Shown here: in pieces, positions 26,020-38,296 of the stretch
Position numbering within the stretch: the first letter of the stretch is position 1
Layout of the letters: each line of letters begins with the position of its first letter
NCBI GenBank assembly: GCA_025603075.1
Contig: MU626312.1
Coordinates: forward strand, 51,851 to 115,850
Reading direction: 5' to 3'
Source of the DNA: Neoconidiobolus thromboides FSU 785
Lineage: Eukaryota > Entomophthoromycota > Entomophthoromycetes > Entomophthorales > Neoconidiobolaceae
Length of the DNA stretch: 64,000 nt
The notes under the pieces: model-generated
Databases searched by the model: none
Told to the model about the DNA's origin: nothing
Seen by the model: the letters and a program-made list of their open reading frames with translations, nothing else
Translations under genes and position numbers: made by a program

Positions 26020-26558
26020 CTTTTTTTAGCATTAAAAAATTGTTTATTATTGAAATTAATCATTTGGAATTTAAATATTTTGGAGATAGTAAGTGAAATA
26101 GATAAACAAATAGTATTGATGCTAAAATAATCTTAATATTACTAGATAAACATCATTTTATATATAAAAATGGATATATCTACCAATGCCAGTTCTTTGG
26201 CACTTTAATAGAGTTGGATTATAAATCAAAGCATGTTCAATTTAAAAGTAAATTAATAATAGTAATTGATGTTGATAATGAAATTTATTTCCACTTCATA
26301 TTTAGTTGATGATAGTACCGAATTCATAAACTGTATTTTATGGACAAATAACAAAAAAGAATATCAGCCATTGAACCTAGGTGACAACTTACACATCCAT
26401 GGTTTGATATCTTTAGACAGAATAGACTGCCGCCGAAAATTTATTAAAGTAAAAAAAATCAGTAAATTTAATGTTGTAATATAAATTTTGTTAGTAATTT
26501 TTTTATTTTAGCCAAAATTTATGATGTTAATTTCGAAGCAAAGTATTACAATCTTTAA
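26020..26558 (+). CDS. STN1: STN1-like OB-fold protein (probable CST telomere-capping subunit)
   Basis: Clear exons are 26146-26247, 26306-26461 and 26512-26558, joined in frame. A further 5' exon ending at 26088 (before GTAAGT at 26089) continues the frame with NHLEFKYFGD, but I cannot find its ATG, so the start is approximate. The joined protein reads FIYKNGYIYQCQFFGTLIEL, DYKSKHVQFKIDDSTEFINC and ILWTNNKKEYQPLNLGDNLH. It then reaches IHGLISLDRIDCRRKFIKVK. This follows the Stn1/RPA2 OB-fold pattern: a hydrophobic strand with GTL/GVV, then V/I-DDSTG-x-INC-x-x-W, then GD-x-[IL]-x-[IV]-x-G. The VDDSTGVINC-type motif is the strongest clue. Stn1 works with Ten1 at telomere ends and in C-strand fill-in. 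RPA32 is the alternative; this protein is shorter than either. Its stop overlaps the stop of the convergent TFIP11 gene. Confidence 0.55.
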
Positions 26559-29036
26559 TTATTATTATTCATATAATTTAAAATTGTTAACAATCCCACT
26601 CTCAACTTGTCGTTCACCTGTTGACCCTCTTTTATTATATCTTTTGGTACTAAAGACTTCCAATACGTATACCTTGTAAACGAATAAATTAATAATGATT
26701 TCATTAGACCAAATAATAACAAATTACCATCGAAATAATTCCATCATAGGGGGGTCCATATCCAACCACATATCTAAAGTAGATAGCCATTTTTTAAAGA
26801 TGGCAGCTGATAACAACGAATCAAAGTCATTGAATGATATTATGTCTTTAAAGGATAATAGCAGATTAAATAAATCTAAAATATTATTGTTATTATTATA
26901 CTATTATTATAATCATTGTAAACTTACTTAAGTCTTGTTCACTCGGATTAATATCAAAATGCCGTTTTAATATATCTTCCAATCTTGGTATTAAGTTATT
27001 AACCATCAACTTATCAAAAGTACTTCTATCTAATATCTAACAACAATAAATGTAAATACGAAATTACTAAATAACAATAATAACAATTACTTCTCTCCAA
27101 GGTAATATTAACTGTAATAAGTCTTCTTTTTTATCTGCTGGCTCCCACTTTTCAATTGCTTTTGCAATCCATTTTTTAACTGCTTTTATTAACTCTTTTG
27201 GCCATTCATTATGTCGCTTATGTTTATCTTTGTTACCTAATAACAATAAATTAATTTAACTCAATTCAAATACTATTAAAGATAAACTCTTTACTTAATA
27301 ATGGCAGCCAAGGAAATAAATAATAATGGATAGCAAACTTGAAATTCAAATTGGAAATTAAATTTGGTACAATAATATCGTTCATAATTATTTGAAATAT
27401 TGAAGCACAAAACAAAGGTTCCCAGCCTTGTAAAAACTGTATGATTTTGTCATCTTGATCCATCCTTTGATCCATTTTATCACTATTAAAATATTATTAT
27501 TAACTACTTATTTATATATGTATAGCTATAACTTACCTAATAGTTTGCTTTAAAACAGGTAAAAATTCATTGAATACTAAATAATCAAATGGAGAATAGA
27601 TATTGTTAGAACTAAGGTAATAAAGTATTAAATAAACATCAAAGTAATAGTATGTATAATAGCCACTTACTCTTCATTGCCATTTTCATTCTCAACAGTG
27701 TTACTATTATTGACTTTAAATAATAGTGGGTAATTTAAAATCAACTCAAATAATTGTAGTAAATTTGGATCCATTTGATCAAAATTAAATTGTTTTAAAT
27801 AAAGCTTAAACTAAAACCGTTAGTTAGTTATTAAATAAAGTTGAGATTAAACTTACTTTATCTTGTATTATATTAACTGCTATAAATTGGATTTTAACAT
27901 AAATAGCGTTTAAATATTCTGAGTTTGAGTTGATAATTGATAGTAATATTTCATTTAGCTCACTTAGTTTTTTATTGGTAATACTTAGTTCATCATCGCT
28001 GTTACTGCTGCCTTCCATACCATTAATATTCAAAATAAAACTTTTAATTTGATCAAAATAATTCATTTCTACTTGATATTTATGGATAAAGTTGTATACA
28101 TTTTCTTTTTCTAGCTGATAATTATTCAGTTGTAAATTCAGCAGTTTCTTTTCATTGTAAATATCTAACAATTCTTTCTTAGTAACCTCCAAAATAACGT
28201 TAACATCCTTAATCAAATTTTCATCCTTTTCATTATTTTCTCTCCTTTGTTCAACACTTTTAATGATGTGATCTAGGTTTGGATACATCACTGTAGGCTT
28301 TTGAATTTTATTTGGCTTCCTTTCTTTAACCTCTTCTACCTCTTCCTCTTCATTAAAATTACCATCTACTCTTTCTCGGAATCCATTAAAACCCAACCCC
28401 ATATTTTTATTTCGAACTTTCACTTCAATAGGTGCTATCCTACCTGTACCATCTTTACCTAAACCTTCATTCTAAAAAAACATCTATTAGCATTATTTAA
28501 TATATATAAAAGACAAATTTACTTTATTAAACCCCATCTTTTCCATCATTTTAAGTACTGTTTTTTTCTTATCATGTTTTAAAAATGCGCCAAAATCTCT
28601 ATCTACTTGTTTTGGTTGTTGAAATTTCTTTTTGTTCATTACTTTATTCTTTTTGAAACTAGGTTGATAATTTCCTTCCTCTTTTTTCTCAATTATATTG
28701 TTGTTACTAAAGCTCACTCGTACATCATCATCATTTAACTCTTCTCTACCAAAACCCATATGAGTATCCTCTTCTTCGCTTAATTCCTCTTTACTAAAAT
28801 TCATTCTAATTTCTTCTTCGCTGTCATCATCATTGGGCACGACAAACTCAACTGGGCTAATAGAAATTTAGTCTTCTTTAATTAATGAATTAAAATATTT
28901 ACTCTGTTAAATTTCTATTTCTTGTATCTATCTCTTCTTCTTCTTCTTCTCCAAAGATGCCATATATATCATCATCTTTATCTCTCTTCCTAAATCTTCT
29001 TCCTGTTGTATATTCTTCGTTTTCTGAGCTTGACAT
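26555..29036 (-). CDS. TFIP11: TFIP11/Ntr1 (STIP), G-patch spliceosome disassembly factor
   Basis: Multi-exon gene from ATG at 29036 to TAA at 26557-26555. Exon 1 is 29036-28903 (MSSSENEEYTTGRRFRKRDK, acidic). Exon 2 is 28856-28523 and ends in the G-patch start, LKMMEKMGFNK. Exon 3 continues NEGLGKDGTGRIAPIEVKVR. This completes a G-patch, the module that activates the DEAH helicase Prp43. A coiled region and the GCFC/STIP C-terminal domain follow: FKLYLKQ, PNLLQLFELILNYPLLFK, FAIHYYLFPWLPLL, KWIAKAIEKWEP, FDKLMVNNLIPRLEDIL, KRHFDINPSEQDL and WYTYWKSLVPKD. The order matches TFIP11/Ntr1, which drives release of the intron-lariat spliceosome in the nucleus. The inner splice sites not listed were not all fixed. 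Confidence 0.9.
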
Positions 29037-29222
29037 GCTATTTTTTATATTAAGATTACAGATGCTAAAAATTAATCTCTTCAAGCTTGAAAATGAATAC
29101 AAATTATCGTTCAGCCAATCAACTATTAACTTTAAGTAACTTTATAACAGTATTAAAAAAATGGAAAAATATTTATTTGTGGCTTGTTTTAATTATTTAG
29201 AGAAAATAAAGGAATTGTGGAA
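29037..29222. promoter_or_regulatory. Divergent promoter TFIP11-NAA35
   Basis: The start codons of TFIP11 (minus) and NAA35 (plus) are 186 bp apart. No recognisable element beyond A/T runs. Confidence 0.5.
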
Positions 29223-31845
29223 TGAGTTATAATAATTTAAACCATTTTCATCAAACAAAATTTGAGGATTGTACACAGCTGCTATTTGATGCGTGTGACG
29301 GTAAATGGGTTTATTTTATAAATTAGAGACAATAGTTGAATTTGATAACATTTAGACTTGCAAGTTGGAGAGCTAATCCATGGAGATAATTTCTCATTGA
29401 TAGAAGCCATGTCGGTAATAGAGGTAGATAAAATTGTATTATTAAATTAAAAGGGTATATTTAACAAATAATAAGATAATGGACCCAAAGATGGACTCTG
29501 GCTTGAATTTAACAGTAGAAAGCGAAAACCAAGAAACAAAATTAAACCCAATTCAAAGCTATGACGTACATCAAGTTATTACTTTAAACCAATTACTTTA
29601 TCTTATGGATGATTTGTTTTGCTATGAAGTAAACTTACTATTATAATATTAAGGTTTATTAAATATATTTAGTTAACTTGGTTTTCGGGTTATTCCTTAG
29701 GGCAGACGATATATACATGTCATTATGTAAGGAAAGTAAACCAATTACCAATACTAACCTCTAAAATGTATGATCTAAACTTCAAAAACGATATTGAACT
29801 AAGCGAGTTTTATCTAATGGTATTAAAAGTGTATATTATGGGATGTATAAAGAGTTGTCAATTGATATGGTCTGAATTTATCAAAGGATATGGATATGAA
29901 GAAGAGGATTTTTCAACTAATAAAACAGGTCTCAGTTTTTATCCAGAAATAACAATACAACAGAGTATTAAATGGTTGGATGAAGTGGAGTATTTGATTT
30001 CAGAATATAGCAAAATAAAAGATAGAAAATCAAATATAGAAGAAAAGGAGATACTAAAACAGTGTAAACTAAGGATCCAGAAGAGAAAATATTTTTTAAA
30101 GAGTATCAACTGCTTGAGTTTATTGTATTGTGAGGGATATCCAGATAGTAATAAGAACTTAATTAAATTGAAATATTTGATGGAAAATGAGTTTAAGATC
30201 GAATTTAGCATGAATAATACGCAATCAAAATTAACAAAAGCATTTGATCCCAATCTGATTTGTTTATTAAACATCAATTGTCCACCAAGAAAAATTCAAC
30301 AAATGAATCTTAAAGATAGTTATGACCAATTTATTGAGCTAATCAAAGAATTGATTTTTACTACAGAAATTATCCATTATAAATCAAGTTTACATTTAAA
30401 TAATTTGATTAGGCAATTTTCGGAAAAACATCCAAAAACTTCAGCAATATCAAGGTCCTTTTTATCAACCGCGATTTATTATGATCGACATTTTTTAGGT
30501 AAAATATTGTAATAAAATGAATTTTGTTTATGAATATTAAGATTATGTAGGTAAACTAGGGTTAATAAATATAAGTAGGGAAGTATTGAGATATTACTAT
30601 CCGAACCTATATGTAATTATAGAGTACTTTAATAAGTATAAAAATGAACAAGTGATGCAAAAGATGCATGAGATTTTCATGGAATTCAATTTTAAGTTGA
30701 GTCAATTTATATTACATCAATATCAATTACTAATCAAAAATCGCAGTCGACAATATAGATTATTAAAAAAGTATTTGAGACTGTTTAACCAACTTAAATA
30801 CGATCAAACAGAGTTTACAAATCAAATGCACGATTTATGTTTAAAAATGGATTTCACTGAAGATAATAAGGAATTATTACATTTCAAAAATGAATTTAAT
30901 TTAGGAATTAACGATTTAAATGTTTATTTATATCTTCATCAGTATGATTCTATGATCAATTATCTAAAGATTGGGTTTGATTTACAATTGTATAGCCATT
31001 ATGAATACATCTTTATTTATTTTCAAATGGAATGTTTATTAAAACAACAAATTAATTTTTATTATAAACTATTAAAGATAAATACATGGAATCAAAGTAT
31101 GCAATATCTGATCAGTTTAATTAAACAGAATAGTAATTACAAACATAGTGGACATAATGATAATAGGGTTCACGATGATGAAAGTATGGGAAGAGCCAAT
31201 CATCACTTATTACACCTCATTTATGCACAGTTACAGTTAAAGTTATGTGAGATCATTAACATTATATTATCACTGTTAATCCACTATCAAGTAGTTGAAG
31301 GTCCATTTAGGGAAAACAAAATTAATTTGAATGAAAAGGATGAATTAAAATACCAATTGAGATTTCAAGCGTTTTTAAATGTTAAATATAATTTAGATTA
31401 TCTGATGTTTGATGACTTAAAAGGTAAACTCGAGGTTTATCAAGATTTAGTTAGCAATGATAGGAATAAGAGCAGCGGCAACAATAACAGAAATGGCAGT
31501 GATAGCATGAATGGATATAACGATAATAGTATAAATGGTGATAACAGTAAACCACATGATGGCATAGATAATATATTAATCAATGAAATGGTACAGTATA
31601 AACTCAATAGATTATTTAAGCAACTGTACCAGACTGTTGATTATATGAAGAAGCTGATGGTATGTAATGAAGAACATTTTAATCGTTTATTGACAATCAA
31701 TTTGACTATGAAAGATTTGGATTTGATTCAAGAAAAGATTAACAATTATAAATCATTTTTAATTAATTTTAAAACAAGTTCTAAAGTCTCCCTAAAGCCA
31801 CATATTACCTCCCCTAAGTCTGCCTGGCTACTTTCGTTTGTTTAA
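29223..31845 (+). CDS. NAA35: NAA35/Mak10, NatC N-terminal acetyltransferase auxiliary subunit
   Basis: Five exons: 29223-29300, 29356-29423, 29476-29638, 29673-30498, 30551-31845, giving 809 residues. The conserved NAA35 N-terminal segment is intact after splicing: LQVGELIHGDNFSLIEAMSV, then IEIMDPKMDSGLNLT. Further on come LTWFSGYSLGQTIYTCHYV and a long helical C-terminal region with YYPNLYVIIEYFNKYKNEQV. NAA35 is the large scaffold that anchors the NAA30 catalytic and NAA38 subunits to form NatC, which acetylates Met-Leu/Ile/Phe N termini on ribosomes. It is somewhat longer than the human protein because of Asn/Ser-rich inserts (around 31460-31560). Transcribed away from TFIP11; co-directional with TLG2 downstream. 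Confidence 0.93.
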
Positions 31846-32037
31846 AGCTCGTTGCTCATATAAAATATAGCTTAATTTTAGTTTATCATTTTATTTATAA
31901 TTTTATAATTTGTTCTTATTCTTCTATCTATTTAATAAATTGTCACGCAAACCTTCTAGCCAATAAAATAATGCCCTTTATATCAGCTAAAAACGTAACA
32001 TTTTTTAAGATTATTTTTTAAACTTTTAGAAGCAATA

Positions 32038-33331
32038 ATGATCAGAGATCGCACCAAACTATTTGAACAATTTAGAAAGGGATATGAGTATGAGCTAAAC
32101 CTGTCCTTAGATGATTATGAGTTACAAGAAATCAATAATAATACTATGAATACACAAAAATATAAAAAAAGTTTTAATAAAGAGTATGTCAGCCTGGATA
32201 TGGATAATGGACAATTGGATTGGTAAATAATGAATGCGAAGTTTTATTTTGTCAAGATTAACGTTTTTTTAGGTTGAATATTAAAGAACAAGTATATTTA
32301 TATTAAATGATTAAGAAGGTGAGAGATTAAATGTTGTTTATAGATTCAAGAAAATATAAAACAGGTGGAAGATGAGTGTAATTGCATTTAAATACCTAAT
32401 TTAAAAATACTAATAAACTAGTAAAAAACCTAAAAATATTACATAAAAAGCGATTGATGCCGGGGTTCACGGATCGTTCTAATGAAGAAAAGGCAATATT
32501 AGAGTTAAGTGAGCTAATTACAACAGTAATTTCTAATAAAGAAACATTTATTTTAAAAAAATTAAAGCTCTTTAGAAACTGAGAAAATGTCATCATCTAT
32601 TACAGACATTGACCCGAGCATCAAAGACCAACGACAAGAGTAGTTTGGTCGTTAAAAATAGTACTATTTCATTAGCTATCCATCTACAAAATTTATCCAA
32701 CCAGTTCCAAGCATTTCAGAAGGAATATGTGAATAGTAAGCAATATTAGTAAATGAAAATAAACATTAAGAGCAATTCATTTATAGAATTGAGACAAAGA
32801 GAAGGAGGAATTGGTAATAAGGAGGGTAGTAGTACAAATTTAATTAATTTCAATGAGGATAGTAATATGGAAGATGTAACTAAAAAAGCAATAAAAATTA
32901 TACTCACTGTTAATTAATTTCTCATAATAGGAATACTCGTTTCAATTGGTAGAACAGGAAGTAGTGATATCGGAAAATGAAGAGAGGATTATAATGGAGA
33001 GAGAAAGTGAAATTGATAAAATTACTCAAAGTATCAGTGAATTAGGAGAGCTGTTTCGCTCATTACAAAGTATGGTTATTGATCAGGGTACTCTTCTTGA
33101 TCGTATTGATTATAACGTGGAACAAATTGCTACAAACATTAAGGAGGCCAATGAAGAGTTGAACATAGTAAGCTGTTTTATGAAGATTAATATTTTCTTT
33201 TAAAATTAATTCATGTTATTTAGGCTACTACTTATCAAAGGTCAACTAAATCTAAATATTGTATAGTTCTATTAATTGTATTGATCTTGATTATGCTACT
33301 TTTGGTACTGTTCAAAAGGTCTAAGAGCTAA
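32038..33331 (+). CDS. TLG2: Tlg2/syntaxin-16 t-SNARE
   Basis: Eight exons: 32038-32222, 32273-32291, 32344-32377, 32422-32525, 32606-32735, 32787-32875, 32931-33167, 33224-33331. The phases agree and give 301 residues. The N terminus MIRDRTKLFEQFRKGYEYEL resembles the Vps45-binding peptide of syntaxin-16. The Habc region includes KNLKILHKKRLMPGFTDRSN and LAIHLQNLSNQFQAFQKEYV. The Qa-SNARE motif reads ERESEIDKITQSISELGELF, then MVIDQGTLLDRIDYNVEQIA, with the central Gln layer in DQGT. The C-terminal membrane anchor is IVLLIVLILIMLLLVLF. Function: fusion of endosome-derived vesicles at the trans-Golgi network. Two exons are under 35 bp, and exon 4 must end at the GTAATT at 32526, skipping an otherwise open run, to stay in frame. 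Confidence 0.92.
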
Positions 33332-33892
33332 GTGAGTATTGGATTAATTAATCATATTAATAATATTAATAATAAAGTTATTTATATAAGTATGTGATTG
33401 TTTTTTTTAACAATGTTAAACATGACAAACAGACATGTGATTTATTAATAGATAATTTAATTATAATGTAAAGTGATTATATGGTAAAAAATTACAATTT
33501 ACTAGAACATCTGTAATAATTAATTCATTTTCATAAATTCTTGGTCATCATAAAAATAAAAGTGATAAGGATAATAAGTTTATTAAAAGCTTGAATTTTT
33601 AATTAATATTTTGCTCATTTTATTGGTTCAATAAAGGAATCTTAATGTATATCTCTGTTCATATGTACAAAATTTCAACTTCAAGGCAAAAAAGCCTATA
33701 ATATAGCACAAAAAAAGTGGGGATTGGGCAAAAAATATATAAAAAAGTGAAAAAAGCGGACTAAAAAAGTAAAGTTGTGATTTATATATTAAGTTTAGAT
33801 TATAAGTTGAGCAAAAAATATAAAAATAAGCTTTAGTTTTTTTCAAATGAGAATACGTGATAAAATATAAGTTGCTAATCACTCATTCTTTC
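33332..33892. other. Intergenic spacer TLG2-BYR4
   Basis: 561 bp between two convergent genes. Nothing but A/T-rich DNA; the minus-strand ORF at 33628-33882 is a low-complexity chance frame. Confidence 0.6.
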
Positions 33893-35951
33893 TCAAAACT
33901 CAGTCGGAAAATTCCTTATATCAAATAAGTGATCATGGATCATTTCTTGTTCTCCAACTTGATTGTTCTTATTTCTCGTTGCATCATGGTTCCATCGTGA
34001 CATAAACTGTCGATGCTGTCGTTCTGCATCATACATTGTATCGATGAACGTTGCATTCAAATAAAAGCTATTCCCTGACGCTAATAAAATATTAATTAAT
34101 ACTCATTCATCAAATTTGGCAATCACTATTTTACCTTGACTCTTACGATCCAAATGGATCTCTGGATCAGCTGTAGTTAAATCCGGAATATCTGCAAATG
34201 GATCTTCCTCTTCAACAATTGAGCACCATTTCATTTGCTCTGGGTCAAAGATCATGTTACCAACACGGCGTGGTCTCTTGCTTCCATTAAGATTGGTAAT
34301 AAGGGCTGGGCGAGGAGGTGATACAGCATCAAAATCTTTTAATGCCTGCTCATTACCTTCCCAAGTTTGAGTACGTGGGTTAAATCTCATATCCCCAACG
34401 ACTATAAATTGAACTTTAGTTTAATGTTATGTTATTTGCTTATCTATGTTTACCTCTTTCTGTTTTAAGAGAATTCAAGTTTTTAATGAGATGGGGTTTA
34501 CTCTAAAATAAAATCAATAACTAATTATTATTATCATGCATATACTTACAACTTTCTTTTTATAAGTTTTGACATTTGATTTAACAACTTCAATTTCTGA
34601 AAAATGGCTAAGAAGAGTTGAATAACTTTCGCGAGCACCTAAGATACAAATTAACAAATGGTTAATAACTCAAAAATCTAAATTTACTTTCCGTTTTTGG
34701 TGGATTTAAACGTTGAAATTTATGACCACTACGCAACTCAGGTTTTGATTGAACTGGAAGATTGTCAAACTCATCTAATTCGGTTCCATCTCCATAGTAC
34801 TGTAATTTCGACATTACTAATGGCTTAGAATTACTTGATAAACTAGTTTGTTTAGGGATTTGTAAACTTTTAGTTGGCATAGGCATGTTTAATAAACTGT
34901 TGTTGTTTTCTAATATTCTTTTACTAATCGTATCATTCGAGCTTTTTTGTCGAAGTGCTTTACGTGAATATGTCTTATTTGATGAGTTAGCTTGTGCTAT
35001 CATATTTGGTAAAGTATAAAGATCAAGTTTGATTGCATTTCTAGTGAGTATACGAGCTGCTGGCGTCACACTCTTACGTTTCAATAGCCTATTTTGTTCT
35101 GCTTTAATGGTAAATACATTATCATTTGGAACTTCAATATCTTGTAACCAATCTTCTTCACGATTAACTGATGGTCGATATGGCTTCCTTTGTGCTAACT
35201 TCAAAGTGCTCATAGACTCAGGGAAAGCAACATCATCCCAATGTTCAGTGCTACTTTCTGGTGTGATTGGCGGAAAGATCTTTTGAGGTGTTTTACTGCT
35301 CGATAATCCAGTAGTATCTGAGGTAAAAGCAGCATCCAAATCATCTCCATCAAAATTCAGCTCAAGTGGTATATCACGTTCATGAGGAGAAAGCTGAAGT
35401 CTCAATTTGCCATCAGGTAAATTGAAATCATTTTCTCCGAATTGTTCTTCTTCGACTGAATTTAAGCTTGAGAATCGACTAAATGTTGAAGCACGTGAAG
35501 GCCCTGGATCTTTCTCTCCTCCAAAAAAACCATCAATGTCGTCTGAAAATGAGATACTTCTAGGCTTAATTGAAAATCCATTTTGTGGTATAACTATATC
35601 TTCGCCCCAATCCGAATGTTCAGAACTCACTGATCGCTTTGAACCAGATAATCGTGTTACTGTTCCTGGCCCATTGTAGCTTGAAAGAAACTTTGATACT
35701 GAATCTAAAGATGGTTTATGTAAAGGTAGTTGAAACTCTGAGTTTGAGAAAGCATCAGAATAATCATTATTTTCAACTTGTGTTTGGTCTGATTGAATTG
35801 TTGTTGTTGTGTCTTTGCGAGGTAAGGTGTTGAATGACAGTCCACTATCAGGTAATTCAATGTCATCCCAATTACTTAACTCGTCCTCCTCCCTCTCATT
35901 GGCCTCCATATATTCTGAAAGGTCAATTTTGTTAGTGGAATGACCCTCCAT
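33893..35951 (-). CDS. BYR4: Byr4/Bfa1, mitotic-exit (SIN/MEN) GAP subunit
   Basis: Start is ATG at 35951 (MEGHSTNKIDLSEYMEANER); the frame opens further upstream only without an ATG. Several short introns lie between 34687 and 34083. The N-terminal half repeats the family signature WDDIELPDSGLSF, SDWGEDIVIPQNGFSI, EHWDDVAFPESMSTLKL and DWLQDIEVPNDNVFTI. The C-terminal part has MRFNPRTQTWEGNEQALKDF, RVGNMIFDPEQMKWCSIVEE and EDPFADIPDLTT, the Byr4/Bfa1 core that contacts the GAP Cdc16/Bub2 and the GTPase Spg1/Tem1. It ends RNFPTEF. Byr4-Cdc16 keeps Spg1 off at spindle poles until mitotic exit. The gene has large disordered Ser/Asp-rich linkers, as in yeasts. Alternative calls are unlikely because the FDP-x-x-M-x-W-x-S motif is specific. 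Confidence 0.85.
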
Positions 35952-36709
35952 TGTAAGATTAATTAAGGTAGCCACTTAGGTAAAATTGATTAAAATAATG
36001 AAATGCGTATATTAAATAAAATAGAATTTAGAAATATAACAAGAAGTTTGAATAAATTAATCAAATCACTTGTTTTAGTTGGATATAAAACTTACTGTAC
36101 GTATATTAACAAAGCATAATTGAACAAAGTAAAACAGGGAGCAAGTTTTTTGTTGGTTCATGATCAAATTATGATTTCATTTTTACAAATTTTAGCAAAT
36201 CAACTTTAAATTATTTTAAGTTTTGTTCAATCAAATCATTTTTATAGTTAGGGAGAATAACTCCTACTACATTTTTGGCTAAAAAAAGTCAAAACTACAT
36301 CATTTTAGAAGAAAAAGACCATATTTTTATGAATACGATATGAAGTGAAGTTTAAAATAACATTAAATTTCTCGAAAAACCTTTTAAGGAAAATATAAAA
36401 GTATACTCATACCCTGTTACTTGCTATCACCTTGATTTGTTATCAATCAATTTACCGCTTTATTAAAAAAAATGAAAATTTATCACTGTAAATTAATATT
36501 TTTTATTATATTAATATTCAATATGATAAAAGATAGGGGATACAATTTTAATCAAACTCTAACTAATTCCATAAAAAGCTAGGCGTTAAATTGCCAATAT
36601 TTAATACAAACTAGGTTGATTTATTAAACTTCATTTAAGTTAGTACTTGTACCATAATTAGAACATTAAATTAAACAAAACTTGGACTTGGAACTTTGCA
36701 TTGCATTAT

Positions 36710-36811
36710 ATATGGGGCTGTTTTTTTGGTTTCATTATTTTTCCATTTTTAAGCGTTATTTAAGTGGAAATTTGTTGGTAAAATTCTTAAACACAAAAAC
36801 ACATCTCATAT
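36710..36811 (+). mobile_element. Foldback/MITE-like repeat, copy E
   Basis: Starts ATATGGGGCTGT and ends ACATCTCATAT. Centre TTTTTAAGCGTTATTTAAGT. Confidence 0.8.
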
Positions 36812-37155
36812 ATTAAATTATACAATATTATAAAACACAATATTAGAATTAGAGTTATAAAAAATAAAATAAAATAAAATATACAATAATGATTTTATTT
36901 TAAAATGCAAGAAATCTTTATATTAAAATATAATGAAAAATAACTTAAACAACTCAAGCAACATTTAATAATTTTTATATTATTAAACAAATAATATTTA
37001 TAATATTTTTACATGTTTTAATTTGAAAATAAGCTGGATTTTTTTAAAATTCATGTTTGAATTTTTAAAGTTATTTATATTATAGATTAAATTAAAAGGT
37101 TTAAGAAAATTTCACAGCCTTTCAAAAACATTTTGAAAATTTATTGAATTTATAC

Positions 37156-37259
37156 ATATGGAGATGTATTTTTTTGCTTGAGAATTTTACTACCAACCTT
37201 TCCCCTCAAATAGCGTTTAGAAGATGGAAAAAGTAATGAAACCAAAAAAAACAGCCGCT
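37156..37259 (-). mobile_element. Foldback/MITE-like repeat, copy F
   Basis: Starts ATATGGAGATGT. Centre CTCAAATAGCGTTTAGAAG, right side AAAAAAAACAGCC, with a decayed right terminus. Confidence 0.78.
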
Positions 37260-37369
37260 TAGCAAAATTTTTAAATTTTTAATTATATCTACTTTTAACT
37301 ATACACATATTAAAAAACTATAAACTTAATAAGACCTGATCAGAAAAGAGTATTTTCTTAAAAATTACT

Positions 37370-37475
37370 ATTTGGGAGTGTTTTTTGACTTCATTATTTT
37401 TTCCATTTTTTTAAGCGCTGTTTAAGCGAAAAATTTGTTAGTAAAATTCTTAAACATAAAAATACATCCCCATTT
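37370..37475 (+). mobile_element. Foldback/MITE-like repeat, copy G
   Basis: Left end decayed to ATTTGGGAGTGT, right end ACATCCCCATTT. Centre TTTTTTAAGCGCTGTTTAAG. Confidence 0.8.
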
Positions 37476-37687
37476 GTTGCTTATTAAAAAATTAAAGATA
37501 AGCAATTTAAAGTTAAAAATAAATTTAAATAAGTAATTTAAAATAATTTAATATATTTTTAAAATATAATAATACAATGATTAATTAAAAATAATTTGTT
37601 TAATAAATAATTTAAATAAGTTTTAAAAATAACTTTATCATTTTATTTAAATCAAAAGTATTAACTAATTATTTTATTAGTAAAAAT

Positions 37688-37800
37688 ACGTGGATATTTT
37701 TTTTGATTTCATTATTTTTCCATTTTTTTGAACACTATTTGAGCAGAAAAATTGTTAGTAAAATTCTTAAACACAAGAAAACATCCCTGTACAATAAAAT
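37688..37800 (+). mobile_element. Foldback/MITE-like repeat, copy H
   Basis: Left end CGTGGATATTTT, right end ACATCCCTGT. Centre TTTGAACACTATTTGAGC. More diverged than its neighbours. Confidence 0.72.
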
Positions 37801-37952
37801 TAAAAACTAAACTTTTTGGTAATAAAAGTAAAATATATAAAAAAATCAAAGCTTTGTATTAAACATATATTTAGATTATGATTAATAAAAGCTTAACTTT
37901 GTAATAAATAAATAAAATAAACTATAAGATAACTAATTTTTTACTGATTTAC

Positions 37953-38058
37953 ATATGGGGATGTTTTTTTGGCTTCATTACTTTTCCCTTCTTTTAATCG
38001 CTATTTGAGTGGAAAAACTATTAGTAAAATTTTTAAGTACAAAAATACATCCCTATAT
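37953..38058 (+). mobile_element. Foldback/MITE-like repeat, copy I
   Basis: Starts ATATGGGGATGT and ends ACATCCCTATAT. Centre TTTTAATCGCTATTTGAGTG. Well preserved. Confidence 0.85.
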
Positions 38059-38191
38059 AATATAAATATTATAACTTATTCATATTAGTTTTAATAGTTA
38101 TTTATGATAATGTAAAGTTTATAGCGTTTTATAATAAAATAGTATATACATATTATTAAAGTTTATTAATAATGAAAGCAGAAAAAATAAT

Positions 38192-38296
38192 GTATGGGGA
38201 TGTTTTTTGTGTTTAAGAATTTTACCAACAAATTTTCCACTCAAATAGTGTTTAAAACATGAAAAAAGTAATAAAGTCAAAAAAACATTCCTATAT
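38192..38296 (-). mobile_element. Foldback/MITE-like repeat, copy J
   Basis: Starts GTATGGGGATGT and ends ACATTCCTATAT. Its right terminus overlaps the left terminus of copy K. Confidence 0.82.

Noticed and set aside
34103-35833. Several plus-strand ORFs over the BYR4 region
   Set aside because: They are shadows of the BYR4 reading frame; their peptides show no domain.
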